Shown: positions 1 through 12,099 of the stretch, in pieces | How positions within the stretch are numbered: position 1 is the stretch's first letter | Layout of the letters: each line of letters begins with the position of its first letter | Assembly: GCA_948567375.1 (NCBI GenBank) | Contig: OX419757.1 | Location: 76,012,001-76,076,000 of the forward strand | DNA from: Lunularia cruciata | Taxonomy: Eukaryota > Streptophyta > Marchantiopsida > Lunulariales > Lunulariaceae | Length of the DNA: 64,000 nt | Direction of reading: 5' to 3' | Notes under the pieces: model-generated | Told to the model about the DNA's origin: nothing | The model's database searches: none | Seen by the model: only the letters and a program-made list of their open reading frames with translations | Position numbers and translations under genes: made by a program

Positions 1-369
1 TATCCACAAACTCAAAATTGGAGCCCATCACAAAAATATTGTTAATTAGCAAACTTGGAATTTATAATACAATTTTGTGATATAAGTTTGTTGAATGAAA
101 CCTCTCCACTCAATATATGAATAGTCCTTGCTTCTTTGGTTGAGTTTTTGAGAGGTAATGGTTTGGGGTTTAAAAACTTGAGTGCAATATTTATATGCTT
201 ATTTCCTTTTTTTACGTCTCATTCTAATCATCTATCATAAAAAATTTCATTGTATGATTATTAATCAAAGCTATAGGTTATGTGCCTTAAATCTTTCTAT
301 TATTTAAATGTATGACTCTTACTTGTGAGAAGACTTTGAGCCAAGGAGATGAGAGAAATGGAAATAGAT
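1..369. other. AT-rich stretch, nothing recognised
   Basis: No coding frame, RNA gene or repeat that I recognise. It ends where the outer edge of the first LTR-A copy begins. Confidence 0.5.
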
Positions 370-759
370 TGTAAGACCAAGGGAAGAAATAGGAGAATGG
401 AAGATTAGAGTGGAAGATTACATTGGAACTCTAAAGTGAGGGAACCTCCAAATGCCTAGTTTAGCTTGAGCTATTATAGGTAACCTATGTGTAAGGCTCC
501 CAAGAAGGTTCTTTCTAGAAGTTGCCTTGCTTAGAGTGCAAGCTAAGCTAGATGTTCACTTGGCATGCAAGGTAAGCTAACCATTTACTTGGCATACAAG
601 CTCGGGTAATTATCAATTTGGTATACAAATTACTCAACGCTTGGAAAGTTCCTAAAAGATTCTTGTATGCTTTTAGAACATTCCTAAATTTTTCTAGCTA
701 TATGCTAATTCTATGACCTGTTTGCAAGATTTCCATTTTTCTAAATCTATACTATTACA
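370..759 (-). repeat. LTR-A, 3' LTR of element A1
   Basis: Begins TGTAAGACC and ends TATTACA on the plus strand, which is the reverse complement of the TGTAACA...GGTCTTTTACA termini seen in the other LTR-A copies. It shares their body: repeated modules of AGCTTGCACTCCAAG and TTCTAGAAG. The adjoining plus-strand bases (ACCGCTAATTGGTGATGT) are the conserved end of the family-A internal region, which fixes the orientation as minus and makes this the 3' LTR. Confidence 0.85.
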
Positions 760-3700
760 TATTTTCTCACCGCTAATTGGTGATGTACTTATTGCCATGG
801 AATGTTTGAACTCTTGTATAGCTACTTGTGCATTTTGGAGATGAGAAAGAGGCTTTTATGTGGCATTTTGAAAGGATACTCTTTCCAAATAATCTTATAT
901 TCAATGTATTTTTGGCAGCCATGTTGGATATCATGACATATAAGTACATGGTCACCTTTCCATTTTCATGATTGTTAAAAGGGATTGGAGGAGGTTGGAG
1001 GCATTTAGGAAGAGAAGGTGGATTAGAAATAGAGGGTTTTAACTTGGAAATATGGAAAACAAGATAGATTTTTATATGACTAAGAAAGAAAGTTTGTAAG
1101 AAATAGGAGAAATGATCTGGATAATATCAAAAAGACCTATCCAATTAGGAGTAAATTTACAAACTTTGGTGTCAAGAAGAACAGGAGGATTACTAGAGTA
1201 AGACATGACCTTATCATTGATTTGAAAAGTGAGATCACAATGATGACTATCAGCATATTGGAAAAGAAGGTAGAAGTATGAGAGACATGAGATGGAAGTT
1301 GATCAAGAAGAGAATCTAAAATAAGTGGATCTTGCACATAGTTAAGTAAGAAGTGAGAGAAGCATAGACTTACCTACTTGAAATTATTATAGGTAAACTT
1401 GACAATCACAAGAAAAGTATCTTAATTAGTGTGATGAACATTGAAAAAAGCATATAGCATATCCTCCAAAGTGTAAATTGCATTTTTTGCCCTTTATGTT
1501 GAGGATGATAGGTTGTAGACAAGACAAGCTTGATGCCAAGAAATTTGAAAGTACTTGCTAAAATTTAACAATGAACTAGGTATCATAATCAAAGATGAGA
1601 ACCATTGGCATCCCATGATATTTGAAGACTATATTAAAGTAGATCTATGCCTATATTGAGCATCCACAATAAGTGCTAGGTGAATTTTCTTGCTAAGCTT
1701 ATCAATAAATACCACAATTGTTGTATGGCCTTGATCTATCTTGGCAAGGATGTGATGAGATCTAGGCTTACATGGACAACTAATCCATCTAATAGCATGT
1801 CTAATATCTAATGCATTTGATCCATAAAGACAAACAAAGCCTTAGTGAGCCTAAACGGTAAAACTCTCTATTCAAAAGGCACATACCTTGTATTAAAGAT
1901 AATCTTATGTACATCTTTTCCATTTATTGGAATTTTCTAGTAGTTTCTTCTAAGAACTTTGAGAAGTATTGATCTCCACCACTTAATTGATCAAACAAGT
2001 GATCAATTCAAGGCACAAAATATCCACTCTTTATGGTTTATTTATTGAAACCATGGTAGTCAATATATAATCAAAGTCCTACATCCTTATTTGATACAAT
2101 AGTGCCGGTGCTCTATAAAGAGATGTACTATGTTATGTGAAATACTTGTCTAATAACTTGGTCAATGTTATTTGAAGTTCATATAACTCTTATAAGTTAT
2201 TATATCAATGAGAGTTGATAGATTGGTCTACTCATTGAAGTCCTACTTTGTAATACTACTTTTAAAGGGCAAACCTCAATCAAAAGGTAATCTTTTAAGA
2301 ATATCATATGGAAACATGTCTGGAAACTCTTGAATTGTTTGATCAACCATTGCACTTTGAGGTTTCTTATCCTCATTAGATTCTCCTTGCACAATTGGTT
2401 TGATCCATACAACAAAACTAGGAAAATCTTCCTCCAAGGCTTGTTCTACATCTATTACACTATCAAAATTTCCATCTTTGGACTAACTACTCTTAAGTGT
2501 ATTCTTCAAAGGTGCAAGACAACCTAATTGATAATTCTTATCTTGGTCTTGTACTTGAATTTTTCATCAATGGTAATCAAATTAAACCTTATGATATTCA
2601 ATCCAAGGAAGATATAGGATGAAATCATAGTGTAGAGGAGCAACTATGAATCTCATGCACTTTGAAAACTTCTTCTCAATCTTGAATGCAACAAGATATG
2701 AGGTAAAAAATATATAACCCATTTTACCATCCATCCATCATCAATTTTCTACCAAATATTGGTTTGATGGGAACACATAAACTTTGCTAATTGCATGATA
2801 TGTAAAGTTCAAAACTTACACAATCAACTTAAATCTTATATCCACAATTGTTTTATATCTTGCAAGTGTATCAAACTTGCAAAGGTCAAGTTTTTAATCT
2901 TGTTGGAACAAATCCTACTAAGTGGCTCAATATCTCCTACTTAGATTCTTTGTTTCCTTGATCCTCAAGCTCCAAGAACTCTATTTGAGCAGTGGGTCAA
3001 GGTCTTCCATTTCTAGATAGACATTTAACAATACAACATCTAATTTGGTGACAATAGAAGTAACTACTATTATTACCAAAATATTTCTTTGTCTATAGTA
3101 CCAAGTGGTCTATGTTGGATGGTATCAATTCCATTGATGCCAACTCCTCAACTTGTATGTGATGTTTTTTAAAATTTTATGAAGGTCTAGATTGAGACTA
3201 AGTTGTGGCAACCAAGAAATCAAAGCACTTGGCTAATCTTGTGGCTTCTTCGCAATTTTTGGGCTTACATATGGTTACTTTGCTGCATGATTTCCAAGTC
3301 TCTCACAAACAATCCAAAGCTTTGCCTTCTAATATTTTAGGAATCTAGATTCTTGTGTTTTAGATCCAAGTGATGTGCTTGCTCATAGAACCATCTACCT
3401 CAATTCTGCCAATCTATCTCATGCGGCTCATGCAACATTCACCGCTTGGTATGTCCCAATTATTGTACTCTTGAATGCTTTGCATGTTGGGATTGGAGAA
3501 AAAGATTACCATTAAGCTTGCTCTACTCAAAATTACCACCATAATTTTACCATTGCATCTACTTTGCTCAAAGCCAAGAGAATCCATCTCCATTCATCTA
3601 GAAGATTTGTACCTTCAAAATAACATTCCCAATAAAACATAAAATTTGCTATTGCAATTGGTAGATGCTTGCCTTGAAATACCTTTGGCTTCAAAGATCA

Positions 3701-4125
3701 AACTCAATCTTTCCCTTCTTTAAACATTTCTCTCCCTAGTTGCTCTCATAGTTGACTGTCATTATCTATCTCTTCCAACAATTGAGTAAGTTGCTCAATT
3801 TGTGATTGCATAACAACGATAAATTTTGGCATTGCCACCATGACTACCACTCTTGCAAGCTACCTATTTTCAATTATCTAAGTTAACATATAGATATAAT
3901 ACTTCCACTCTTCTTTGTAAGTTATATCAAAAGGATAACGGTTCATCAAACAAAGTGATTATGTTCAAATTACTCCACCCAAAGTGTGAAATGATGATTG
4001 TGTGAAATGATTTTTTGGTAGTACATAAACACTAAAATCCCATTGGAGGAAATAGATTAATATTTGGAGGAAATAGATTCGGTGGTCCATAGATTCCATC
4101 AATCCCATTCTTGCTCCAATACTAA
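760..4125 (-). pseudogene. Family-A chromovirus gag-pol remnant (A1)
   Basis: Degenerate internal region of a Ty3/gypsy element on the minus strand. Reading from the 3' LTR upward, alignment by eye to the better copies (A2, A3) gives the pol C-terminus (760-1350), the integrase core (about 1530-1790), then reverse transcriptase (about 1790-2300), a protease-like stretch (about 2560-2900) and gag (to about 4000). Integrase directly abuts RT near 1790. The segment that in A2 holds the FLDD catalytic box, RNase H and the integrase N-terminus (roughly 1.2 kb) is missing. Every frame is broken by many stops, so this is an old non-functional copy. Domain limits are approximate. Confidence 0.75.
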
Positions 4126-4538
4126 TATAAAAGACCATTGAGAGAAATAAGAGAATGCAGGACCAAAGTGGCAAATTACATTCAAACAATCAAATGAAGG
4201 AAACTCCAAATGTAGACATGAGCTTGGGCTTTGGTATTACAATAAATTTTTGTACAAGGCTTCTATAAAGATTCCAAGGAAGGTTCTTTCTAGAAGCTTT
4301 CTTACTTGGAATACAAGGTAATCTAGCCATTTATTTTGCATGCAAGCTAAGGTAACATTATACCTAGCATACAAACTAAGCTGGCCATCAACTTGGTATA
4401 TAAGTGACTCAATCCTTAGAAATTTCTAAGAAGCTTCTCAACGAGAAGCTTCTAGAACATTCTTAAATTTTCTTAGCAATATGCTAAGTATATGACTTGT
4501 GAGCTATATTTAGCTTCTACTTACTCTATATTATTCTA
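4126..4538 (-). repeat. LTR-A, 5' LTR of element A1
   Basis: Starts TATAAAAGACC (one change from the family TGTAAAAGACC) and ends TATTATTCTA, with the LTR-A body of AGCTT and TTCTAGAAG modules between. Immediately inside the element, at about 4100-4125, the minus strand reads TTAGTATTGGAGCAAG. This is a decayed TGGTATCAGAGCA tRNA-Met primer-binding site, so this is the 5' LTR. No clear target-site duplication remains around 370-4538. Confidence 0.8.
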
Positions 4539-7500
4539 AATATATTGATGTGAGCAAGATGGAAGCAACCATGTAAGCATTACTTATGCTCACTAAGAAA
4601 ATAACATGAGGTGGAAATTTGATATTTTTATCTTTCTAGAGAGTCTAAACTTACTCAAAATATTATTGGAAACAAGCTTAAGCCCAAAGGAAATGAAAAG
4701 GAGAAGGAGAAGAGGCATGGATGTGTGTGTAAGGATGTAAATGCTTGACATACTCTGGCCAATAATCTAGATGATGAAATCTTTTATATCAAACTATCCA
4801 ATTGTAATCCCATTTGGACTTGCCTTAAGGGCCACCATAAAGAACAACACTAATAGCAACAAGTTTATATTCCATCAAGAATCCTACAAATACAAGTTTT
4901 TTGAAGTGACTATTGTTGTTGATTATCGAGGTAGACTTGAGTTAAAGAAGCAAAGGAAAATGAATTTACGCAAGAAAATAATTATAAGACGCAATGGTCT
5001 TATCAAAGCTCATAATTGGTATTCCACTAAAGTTCAATAGTTTTTGACATACATATCAAACCAATGCTATAGCAAGAATGAAGCTTACTTTGGAGATGAT
5101 AAAGATATAAATAATCATGCTTGGAGTGATCTTGCTTGCCAAGCGCCTCAAGCAGCTACTATGATGAAGAATTACTTCAAAAGAAAAACCAAAAGAAGAT
5201 GTGTAGTGGTAATTAGAACCAAAATGAGCCTTGTATGTGTTTTTACCACAATATGATTGGAAACTAAAGCGAGATTGGCTAAAATAAAACATGATCAACA
5301 ACAAAATCAAACCACATAGAAAGTTTGAGATATCATTTTTTATGGTATTGAGGAAGAAAAAATATGCATCAAAAGCATTGCTCATGGAAATTAGGAGTTG
5401 AAGTAATGCAAAATTTGGATTGTCAACATCAAGGTGATAAGCAAAGGTAGAGAACATGTAAAATTTTGTCAAATATAAGCAGCTAGACTAGCCAATACTT
5501 TTCATAATAGGAAGTAGAAACATGTTCAGAGTTGTAGGACATGCAACAATATATGTTTTTGTGCTTGGACTAGCCAGAAGTTGGAATTTCTATCATCTAG
5601 CTCAATGTGTTGTGTGTTTCAAAGCTTAAGATAAAGAGATTGATGCTTGTTGGAGCAACATCAAAATAAGGAGGCAATTTGTAGTTCAATAAAATGAATT
5701 TCATGATCTTTCAAGAATTGTAATGCATTGGGGTTGGCAACTTGGTAGACCAAAAACTAAACAACTTGAGAGCAAGGACAACAAAGGAAGCAACTCACTT
5801 AACAAAGTTTGGCATAAGTTTGGCATATCTAAGTTTGGCATAAGTGCTTGGTTCATTATGCACCAAGCATAATTAAGGATTGGATTGGCACTTGGAGATT
5901 CTTATGACAATAGGTAGTTATGCATTGGCTATGCCAACGTAAAGTTGGCAAGAAAGCCATATACCAATAGTGCTAGTGTTATAAAGAATATTGGTTAGTA
6001 ACTTTGCTCAGATCTTTGTGGACCTGTGGAGGAGTCCTTGTTCAATGGTTCATATTATGCTGCATTTTCAAGGACAAAGCCAGAGGTCATGGGCAAGTTT
6101 TCATCATGAAAAAAAGGATGAATGATGTTGAATGCTTAAAGAGTCTGTTGCAAGAGATCATAATGGCTAAGAGATGAAGGGTATTTTGGACTAACAATGG
6201 CACTCAAATACTTGAATTGTGACTTCAAAATTTTCTTGATGGAAAAAGGCATTGTTCATAAGACATCAATAATTGGCAACCTCAAGTAGAATGGAAGTGC
6301 TAAGAGGGAGAATTGACCTCTTGTTATAAGAACAATTCTCCATGCAAAGGGCATGCTAAAGATTCTATGGGTGGAGCCAATGAGCATTGTTGCATATGCT
6401 TCCAACCAGATCAAAAGATAGAAATATGACAAGACTCCCTACAAAATTCATAAATGGAAGAAGCAAAATGTTGCTCACCTGCAAACTTTTGGGACTCAAT
6501 GTTTTATCCATGTCCCAAAGTAGTTGAGATGGAAGTTGAACAACAATTCAGAAAATGCTTGTATTTGTAGGTTATTCTCACAATATGAGAGAATAGTGTG
6601 CAAAGAAGGGATTGGGGGTGTCATCATCCATCAAGATGTCCAATTTTACAATTTTACAAAGCCATATCATATATTGAAGAAGTTTGACATAGAAGTAGAC
6701 ATTGCCAAAACAAACAAACTTTAGTGAAATGACAAGGTCATAAATTGCAAAGGTAGAAGAAGAGGTGTTTGATGAGCTCAAACCAAAAACAAAAAAATAT
6801 GGATGTTGTTTAGGTTCAAAAAGCAAGGTGAATGAAAAATTGAAGGCCACTTTGGTCAAATCAGCACCTGTTCTTGGTTGAGGTTCTTAAGTTACAAGGA
6901 TGCATTACTCTAAAAGAAGAGTTACAATTGGAAGCAAACAATGGAAGAGTAGATATTATTGCTCAAAAAGAATGTTATGTTCAAGTTAATAATATTACTA
7001 CCAAGTTGCAATGCAAATGATTATCATTGTGTGTACCATGCAAAGAAGCATCCCAGTTGGAACCATTGCAAGGTTCAAAATACAACCTTTGAGAATATGC
7101 TTCATTCAATGGTACAAAGTTGATTACTTAGAGATGTTCATAACTATGATTAATACGGATGTAACACAAAGTATCCTGGCCATTGTAGCAGCAAAAGACC
7201 TGAAACTTGTACACTTTGGCATCAAGAACACTTTCCTTTATGGAAAGATTGATGAAGAGTTATACATGCAATAACCAAAAAGGTTTGAGGATGGCACTAT
7301 CAAAGTGTGCAAGTTGTTCAAGGACCTGTATGGGTTGAAACATACACCAAGAGTTTGGAACCAAAAATTGATTATATTCTCAAAGAAATTTATGCTAAAG
7401 AGAATACAATCAGATCTATGCATCTAAGTGAATGAAAATCAAAATAGCTATGTCTAATTTGGGCTATATGTGGATGATGCACTATTTGTACAAGCAAGAA

Positions 7501-7760
7501 AGTGAGCATTGCACTCATCATGAACTATCTCATGGAACAATTTGAGGTGCTAATCAACTACCTAGCTTGCTTCATTGGCATGCAGATGAAGCAAGATCAT
7601 ACACTGCGCTTAATCGATCAAGATACACCAAGACTTACCCTCAAAATATTGATCTATCTTACTTCAATTTATCTAAGTATGAATCTTATGGTATAAAAGT
7701 TAATTTATTCAGAAGACTAAGAGATATCTCTTCATTTACCTGAATTCTGGAGAGTAAAAA
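4539..7760 (+). pseudogene. Ty1/copia pol remnant (C2)
   Basis: Plus-strand copia polyprotein fragment with many stops and frameshifts. Recognisable in order: an integrase stretch from about 5990 (DLCGPVEESLFNGSYY), the integrase C-terminal part around 6430-6560 (KTPYKIHKWKKQNVAHLQ, then CFIHVPK), and reverse transcriptase from about 7080 to 7500. The RT has ILAIVAAKDLKLVHFGIK, FLYGKIDEELYMQ, LFKDLYGLKHTPRVWNQKL and LYVDDALFV with the YVDD catalytic box. The upstream part (4539-5980) is only weakly copia-like. A triplet of AAGTTTGGCATA near 5813-5850 breaks the frame. No LTRs were found for this copy. Confidence 0.7.
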
Positions 7761-7784
7761 AATCAAGGAAATGAAAATTATAAT

Positions 7785-7888
7785 CCTCACTTCTTTTGTT
7801 TTATGTATTAGATTGTATGTAAGGCTTATTGCAAACCCTCACTTCTTTTGTTTTGTGTATTAGATTGTATGTAAGGCTTATTGCAAAC
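7785..7888. repeat. 52-bp tandem duplication
   Basis: Two near-identical 52-bp units (7785-7836 and 7837-7888), each beginning CCTCACTTCTTTTG and ending GCTTATTGCAAAC, differing at one position (TTTTATG versus TTTTGTG). It lies just past the copia remnant. It is too short and too exactly tandem to be a pair of LTRs. Confidence 0.9.
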
Positions 7889-9365
7889 AAGCATATAAAC
7901 TAAAACTAGACTAGCGGAACTGTTATTCTAAGCAAAAATTTTGTGTTCTTCTTTGATATCGAAAGAACGTAAAAGGGCATCTATACCAAAAACATGAAGC
8001 GAAATGTATTATTTCAATATGTTTGTGTTTCCACTGATTCTTGAAAAGAAAATTTTAAAATTAATGTCTAACTTTAAAGTGTCTATTTATTTACGATGGT
8101 TTAAAATAACAGTTTATATACGTCTAATATATTTATTAAATATATTAGAAAATCATAAAATACATTTAAATCAGATGAGAAATCTTTTGTTTATAGTGGA
8201 TGAAGCCATTGATTATAAACTAAGATGCTTCAAAAGTAAACAGGAAGCTGAGAAACGAACGGGTACATGCAAGACAACTCACAATTAAGAGCAAGAAGAA
8301 CCACGACCATTCTTTCTTTTAATATCGATCTTCTGTTCCCGAAGAATAGAACCGACACTTGACAGCATAGCATCTTCACCCCGATATTTTATATCATCTA
8401 AGTAATTTGTTTAATGTAGTATTAGTTGGATGCCTATGCATTGCATGGGCAATGTTTCTTATGACATTTATCCAAGAGAATCTTTTGAAAATAGTAAGTA
8501 TTTTCTTATTATAAATCTATTGAAAACTATTACCCGGATCCCTATTACAATCAAAGGCATATTTTGTCTGATTAACCTATTTGAATAACCTTCAACAGGA
8601 TACAAAAACAATTTTAATCTAATGAGAAATATTATATATATTAAAAATAATATAAATTTAATATCAAAAAGTGGATTAAACAATTAAAATTATTATCAGG
8701 AAGATAAAATTAATTTCACTATTTGTAAATATATATCAATAATCATTGTTTATTCTGATGAATAGGCAATGGAATTTCATTAATTTTAATTTTAATTTAA
8801 TTCCTAAATATTTGTATTGAATTATTATACATTTTACTAAATAAATTTTATTCAGTTCAATAATGATCAAAGGATATATCTTTGATATAATTTTTTGATA
8901 TACAGATTAATATTCCGAATAAATTATGAAATTTCCTTTGCAAAACTCATACATCAAGTTGAAATAAAAAATAAAATCTCATATGCGTTAATCCTGAAGA
9001 TAGATTATAAGCTTTTGCTGAAAATCTATAATAATAATTTAGATATTTATCAAAAACTATTAAAGTCATCAAAGAACTATCCTAAATAAAAACAAATATC
9101 AAGAGGGCTGAGATCAAATGTGTGCTTTTGTTTATTGCGTGGATTCAATATTATTTGCTGTAAATTTGTATAAGAATTGTGTATATATGCACAGATTTGG
9201 AGTACAATTTTGGCTAATATACATTATAAATGGATTATATCTGGTGACTTGGAGTAGCAAGACTAAATAAAATATAAAAGAGTTCAGAAAATGAAAGAGA
9301 AGTACAATATAATTTAACTTTTATTCTATGATTAATATATAAAAATGAAAATAATTTTTTACTAT
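7889..9365. other. AT-rich low-copy DNA without a recognised gene
   Basis: No domain or repeat family from elsewhere in the window recurs here. CpG dinucleotides are retained (for example near 7915-8000, 8250-8390) where the surrounding repeats have mostly lost them. Open frames at 8004-8288 and 8895-9089 (plus) and 8468-8683 (minus) are short, AT-rich and look random. Confidence 0.45.
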
Positions 9366-9463
9366 TATAAATAGAATGAGTCGAGTGCAGTCCCTGCTGT
9401 CACAGTCATTCTTCTTTGCTCTTGGCAAGGATTCCAATTCTCAACACAAAAGTTTATATCGAG
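9366..9463 (+). promoter_or_regulatory. Possible TATA promoter and non-coding first exon
   Basis: TATAAATA (9366-9373) is followed by a more GC-balanced, CpG-containing stretch and then by GAG|GTGAGA, a good plant 5' splice site with the GT at 9464-9465. The layout fits a core promoter, a leader of about 65 bases and a first intron. The following sequence is interrupted by element B from about 9541, so any downstream exon is not visible. This is inference from motif spacing alone. Confidence 0.25.
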
Positions 9464-9596
9464 GTGAGACTGATATTAATTTCCAAACAATAATAGACTA
9501 TATAATTACCATTGAACAAATAATTAAAGTTAGTTGGGTTTGCTAGAGCATAGTTGGGTTAGATGCTAGTTGCATGCCCAGTCCTAAATTTATAAA

Positions 9597-10288
9597 GTGA
9601 GAGAGTGGAGAATAGGAGAGGAGATGGAGAAGAAAGAAATACATTTTTGGAGGGTTCTCTAGCATATAGCACTTGAGTGAATACTAGATTATGTTTGTTT
9701 TTCAATTTTGGTTCCATTGGTACCTAGATTGAAGACTATGGAGAACTGAGTAGAAAGTTATGAGGAGTTTTAGATTTTTTAGGGTTTGGAGTGATTAGGA
9801 CACATTGAGAATGATGGGTCACAAATTTTCATTTCTAATTTCTTGGTTTTCATGATTTAGTTCCTTGGGAACTTAGTTTGAAAACTTTTGAGATGGACAT
9901 TGAAAGTTATGAGAGTTTATAATTTTGAGGGTTTAGGATGATATTTTCTTATGTGAGTTGGGATACGGGGGGTTGTGGTTTGGCATGCATGGGGACATAT
10001 GGAAAGGAGCATCATGTGTTACTATCATTATCCTTATGCTAGCCATGGCTACACTTCCCCATGTGTGGCCGCGTAGAGCGGCTTGAGATACACCATACCT
10101 AGTGTGTCACCAACGCTTTACCTTGCAAGAGGTAAAGATCCATGAAACAAGGATGCACAAGGACTATGATTGGACCACCTGGGATGCTAACTTGAGGTAA
10201 GCGACCACATGGACAGTATAGACACTCAAGATTATGCACACTTCCTCTATCCCTTTGTTGAGCATTCCAAGGATACCAATCAAGTCGT
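9597..10288 (+). other. Element B leader region (plus copy)
   Basis: Conserved non-coding leader shared with the minus copy (about 24610-25060). Shared landmarks are GGTTCTCTAGCATATAGCAC, CCATTGGTACCTAGATTGAAG, TATGAGAGTTTAT and GCTAGCCATGGCTACACTTC. The conserved length, about 600 bases, fits a 5' UTR with promoter function. No regulatory motif stands out. Confidence 0.5.
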
Positions 10289-10889
10289 GTGAGTAGTTTG
10301 CTTCTCAGGCGGGTTGCATTTTTGGGTTATTTGAGACTAGTTTTCCATGTCCACGTCTATTCCATAGGCTATCTTGTGCACTCCATGATGAGGCTAGACA
10401 GGATTTTTTTACCACTTGATCATTTGGCACATGATCCCTTGGACAAGTTAGCATGGTTCCTATTCCTCTTACTTCTTCTATGGTGTCTTTGTTATGCTAG
10501 AAAGGAGCGCACAAGGCATAGAGAGGTGGTTGCTAGATTTCATCGATTCCAAGTGGAGGATTGGGTGACCCTAGAGGAGGAATCTGTTAGGGTTGCACAC
10601 ATAAGGAGATAGGTTTTGCCATAGGATACCATAGAGAGTCCACTTGATTACAACAGTGTAGGACATTGGGTTAGGCGGGAGAATTTACTAGAGCAGCACA
10701 AGCACTATACCCTTTGTCTATAGCTAGTCCTATTGATGAGACTATCTTTTCCTTACAATCACTACATCCTATGGCAAGAGAGGGATTACCACTAGAGGTC
10801 TTGGATTATCAGCCTAACCAGCCTTTATATCTTGATCGGTCACTTTTTGCACAAGCATTAGGAGGTTTCAGAAATAGTTTTACGAAGCT
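10289..10889 (+). pseudogene. Element B N-terminal ORF and RT linker, plus copy
   Basis: Contains a hydrophobic segment also found in the minus copy (GYLRLVFHVHVYS here), then at about 10700-10890 the segment DETIFSLQSLHPMAREGLPL and LDRSLFAQALGGFRNS. In plant retroelement RTs of this lineage, the equivalent linker sits just before the RT fingers. Stops occur between segments. The frame is cut off by the inserted 2-kb block right after FRNS. Confidence 0.5.
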
Positions 10890-11231
10890 CTGTATAGTTT
10901 CATATAGATTTTTATGAAATGCTGACTAAATCAAAATGGGATGCGTGTAGGAGGTAGTCCCACTACGGAATTCTGGCCAAGTTCCTTATTATTAGCGCAC
11001 TCTATATGAGGTAGTTTATAAAAAGTAAGGGATATAAAGTTTTTTGTTGTCACATCATAGTGCATTAAATACATATTAGGGTTAATAAAGTACCTTCTTT
11101 AGGTTAGGGTGAATGTGGTGGCCACCAAAGAGTGCAATTGTGGGATGTTTGAGAATACTCATGACTAAGAAACTTTACCACCAAATTGGGAGATTTATGC
11201 ATGAAATACTGGGAACACAAAATTGACCGGC

Positions 11232-11475
11232 AGAGTGGGAAGATTTGAGTGCATGTTGTGTGAAGGTTGGAAGGGGGAGTGGATTCATTTGGAGTGGGAA
11301 GAATTGAGTGAGTGTTGTGTGAAGATTGGAAGGAAGAGTAAATTAATTTGGAGTGGAAAGATTTGAGTGTGTGTTGTGTGAAGGTTGGAAGGAGGAGTGA
11401 ATTCATTTGGAGTGGAAAGATTTGAGTGCATGTTGAGTGAAGGTTGGAAGGAAGAGTGAATTGTTTGAAGCACAC
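11232..11475. repeat. 59-bp minisatellite, about four units
   Basis: GAAGGTTGGAAGG recurs with its G at 11262, 11321, 11380 and 11439, a constant 59-bp spacing. Each unit reads roughly GAGTGGAAAGATTTGAGTG, then GTTGTGTGAAGGTTGG, then AGGAGTGAATTCATTTG. Because 59 is not a multiple of three, long open frames on the minus strand cycle through all three frames of the same unit. They are repeat artefacts, not a gene. Confidence 0.92.
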
Positions 11476-11504
11476 TATCCAAAATCCTTGATTTCATTAT
11501 TTAG

Positions 11505-11830
11505 AAAGTTCCTTGTTCTAGTACTAGTTGCAAAATGAAATTTATGATCCTATTCTCTTGTTACAAAATGAAATTTTTGACCTTATTCTCTCTTTTTGAG
11601 TGCATGTGTGTAGAAATGGAATTTATGATCTTGTTCTCTTGTTTGGTGTGCGGAGAATAGAGATGCCTAGATAGTGCTAGTTAAAAAATAAGCATTGCAT
11701 GATCTTGTTCTCTTTTTCTATGTGCAGAGAATAGAGATTTTGTGATAGTAATAATTACTAAATGAAATTTAGGATCTTGTTCTCTTGTTCTATGTGCATG
11801 TGTGCAAATAATAGAGATTCTGAGAAGGGG
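11505..11830. repeat. Degenerate repeats around GATCTTGTTCTCTTGTT
   Basis: At least five loose copies of a module with AAATGAAATTTATGATC, CTTGTTCTCTTGTT and GTGCAGAGAATAGAGAT, at irregular spacing. They follow the 59-bp array and are clearly a different unit. Confidence 0.6.
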
Positions 11831-12099
11831 TTATCTTTGGTGATTAAGAATCAAGTCAAGTCATGCCAAGAGGGAGCACTCATATAGAACTAACTAGAAA
11901 TTAGAAAATGTATTCAATGGATTATTCACTTAGATTTGGAGATCTTGCTACCAAGATTAGAAGATGAAGATGAAGAAGTAGGAGGAGATTTAGATATGTT
12001 AGAATATTTGATTAATGAGTGGTAGTATGCACATACACATTGATACTTAGAACCCCAAGTTACTTACCCTTTCAATAAAGAGTTTGTGATAAAGTATTT

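Noticed and set aside
5056-5472. 138-codon minus-strand frame with hydrophobic stretches
   Set aside because: It lies opposite a plus-strand copia remnant, is AT-rich, and has no recognised motif or conserved counterpart.
7785-7888. Direct repeat next to the copia remnant as a possible LTR pair
   Set aside because: The two units are only 52 bp and immediately adjacent, with no TG...CA ends, primer site or polypurine tract between them.
11104-11497. Two long overlapping minus-strand frames (123 and 70 codons)
   Set aside because: They are made by the 59-bp minisatellite read in rotating frames: low-complexity Pro/Ser/His peptide with no gene features.
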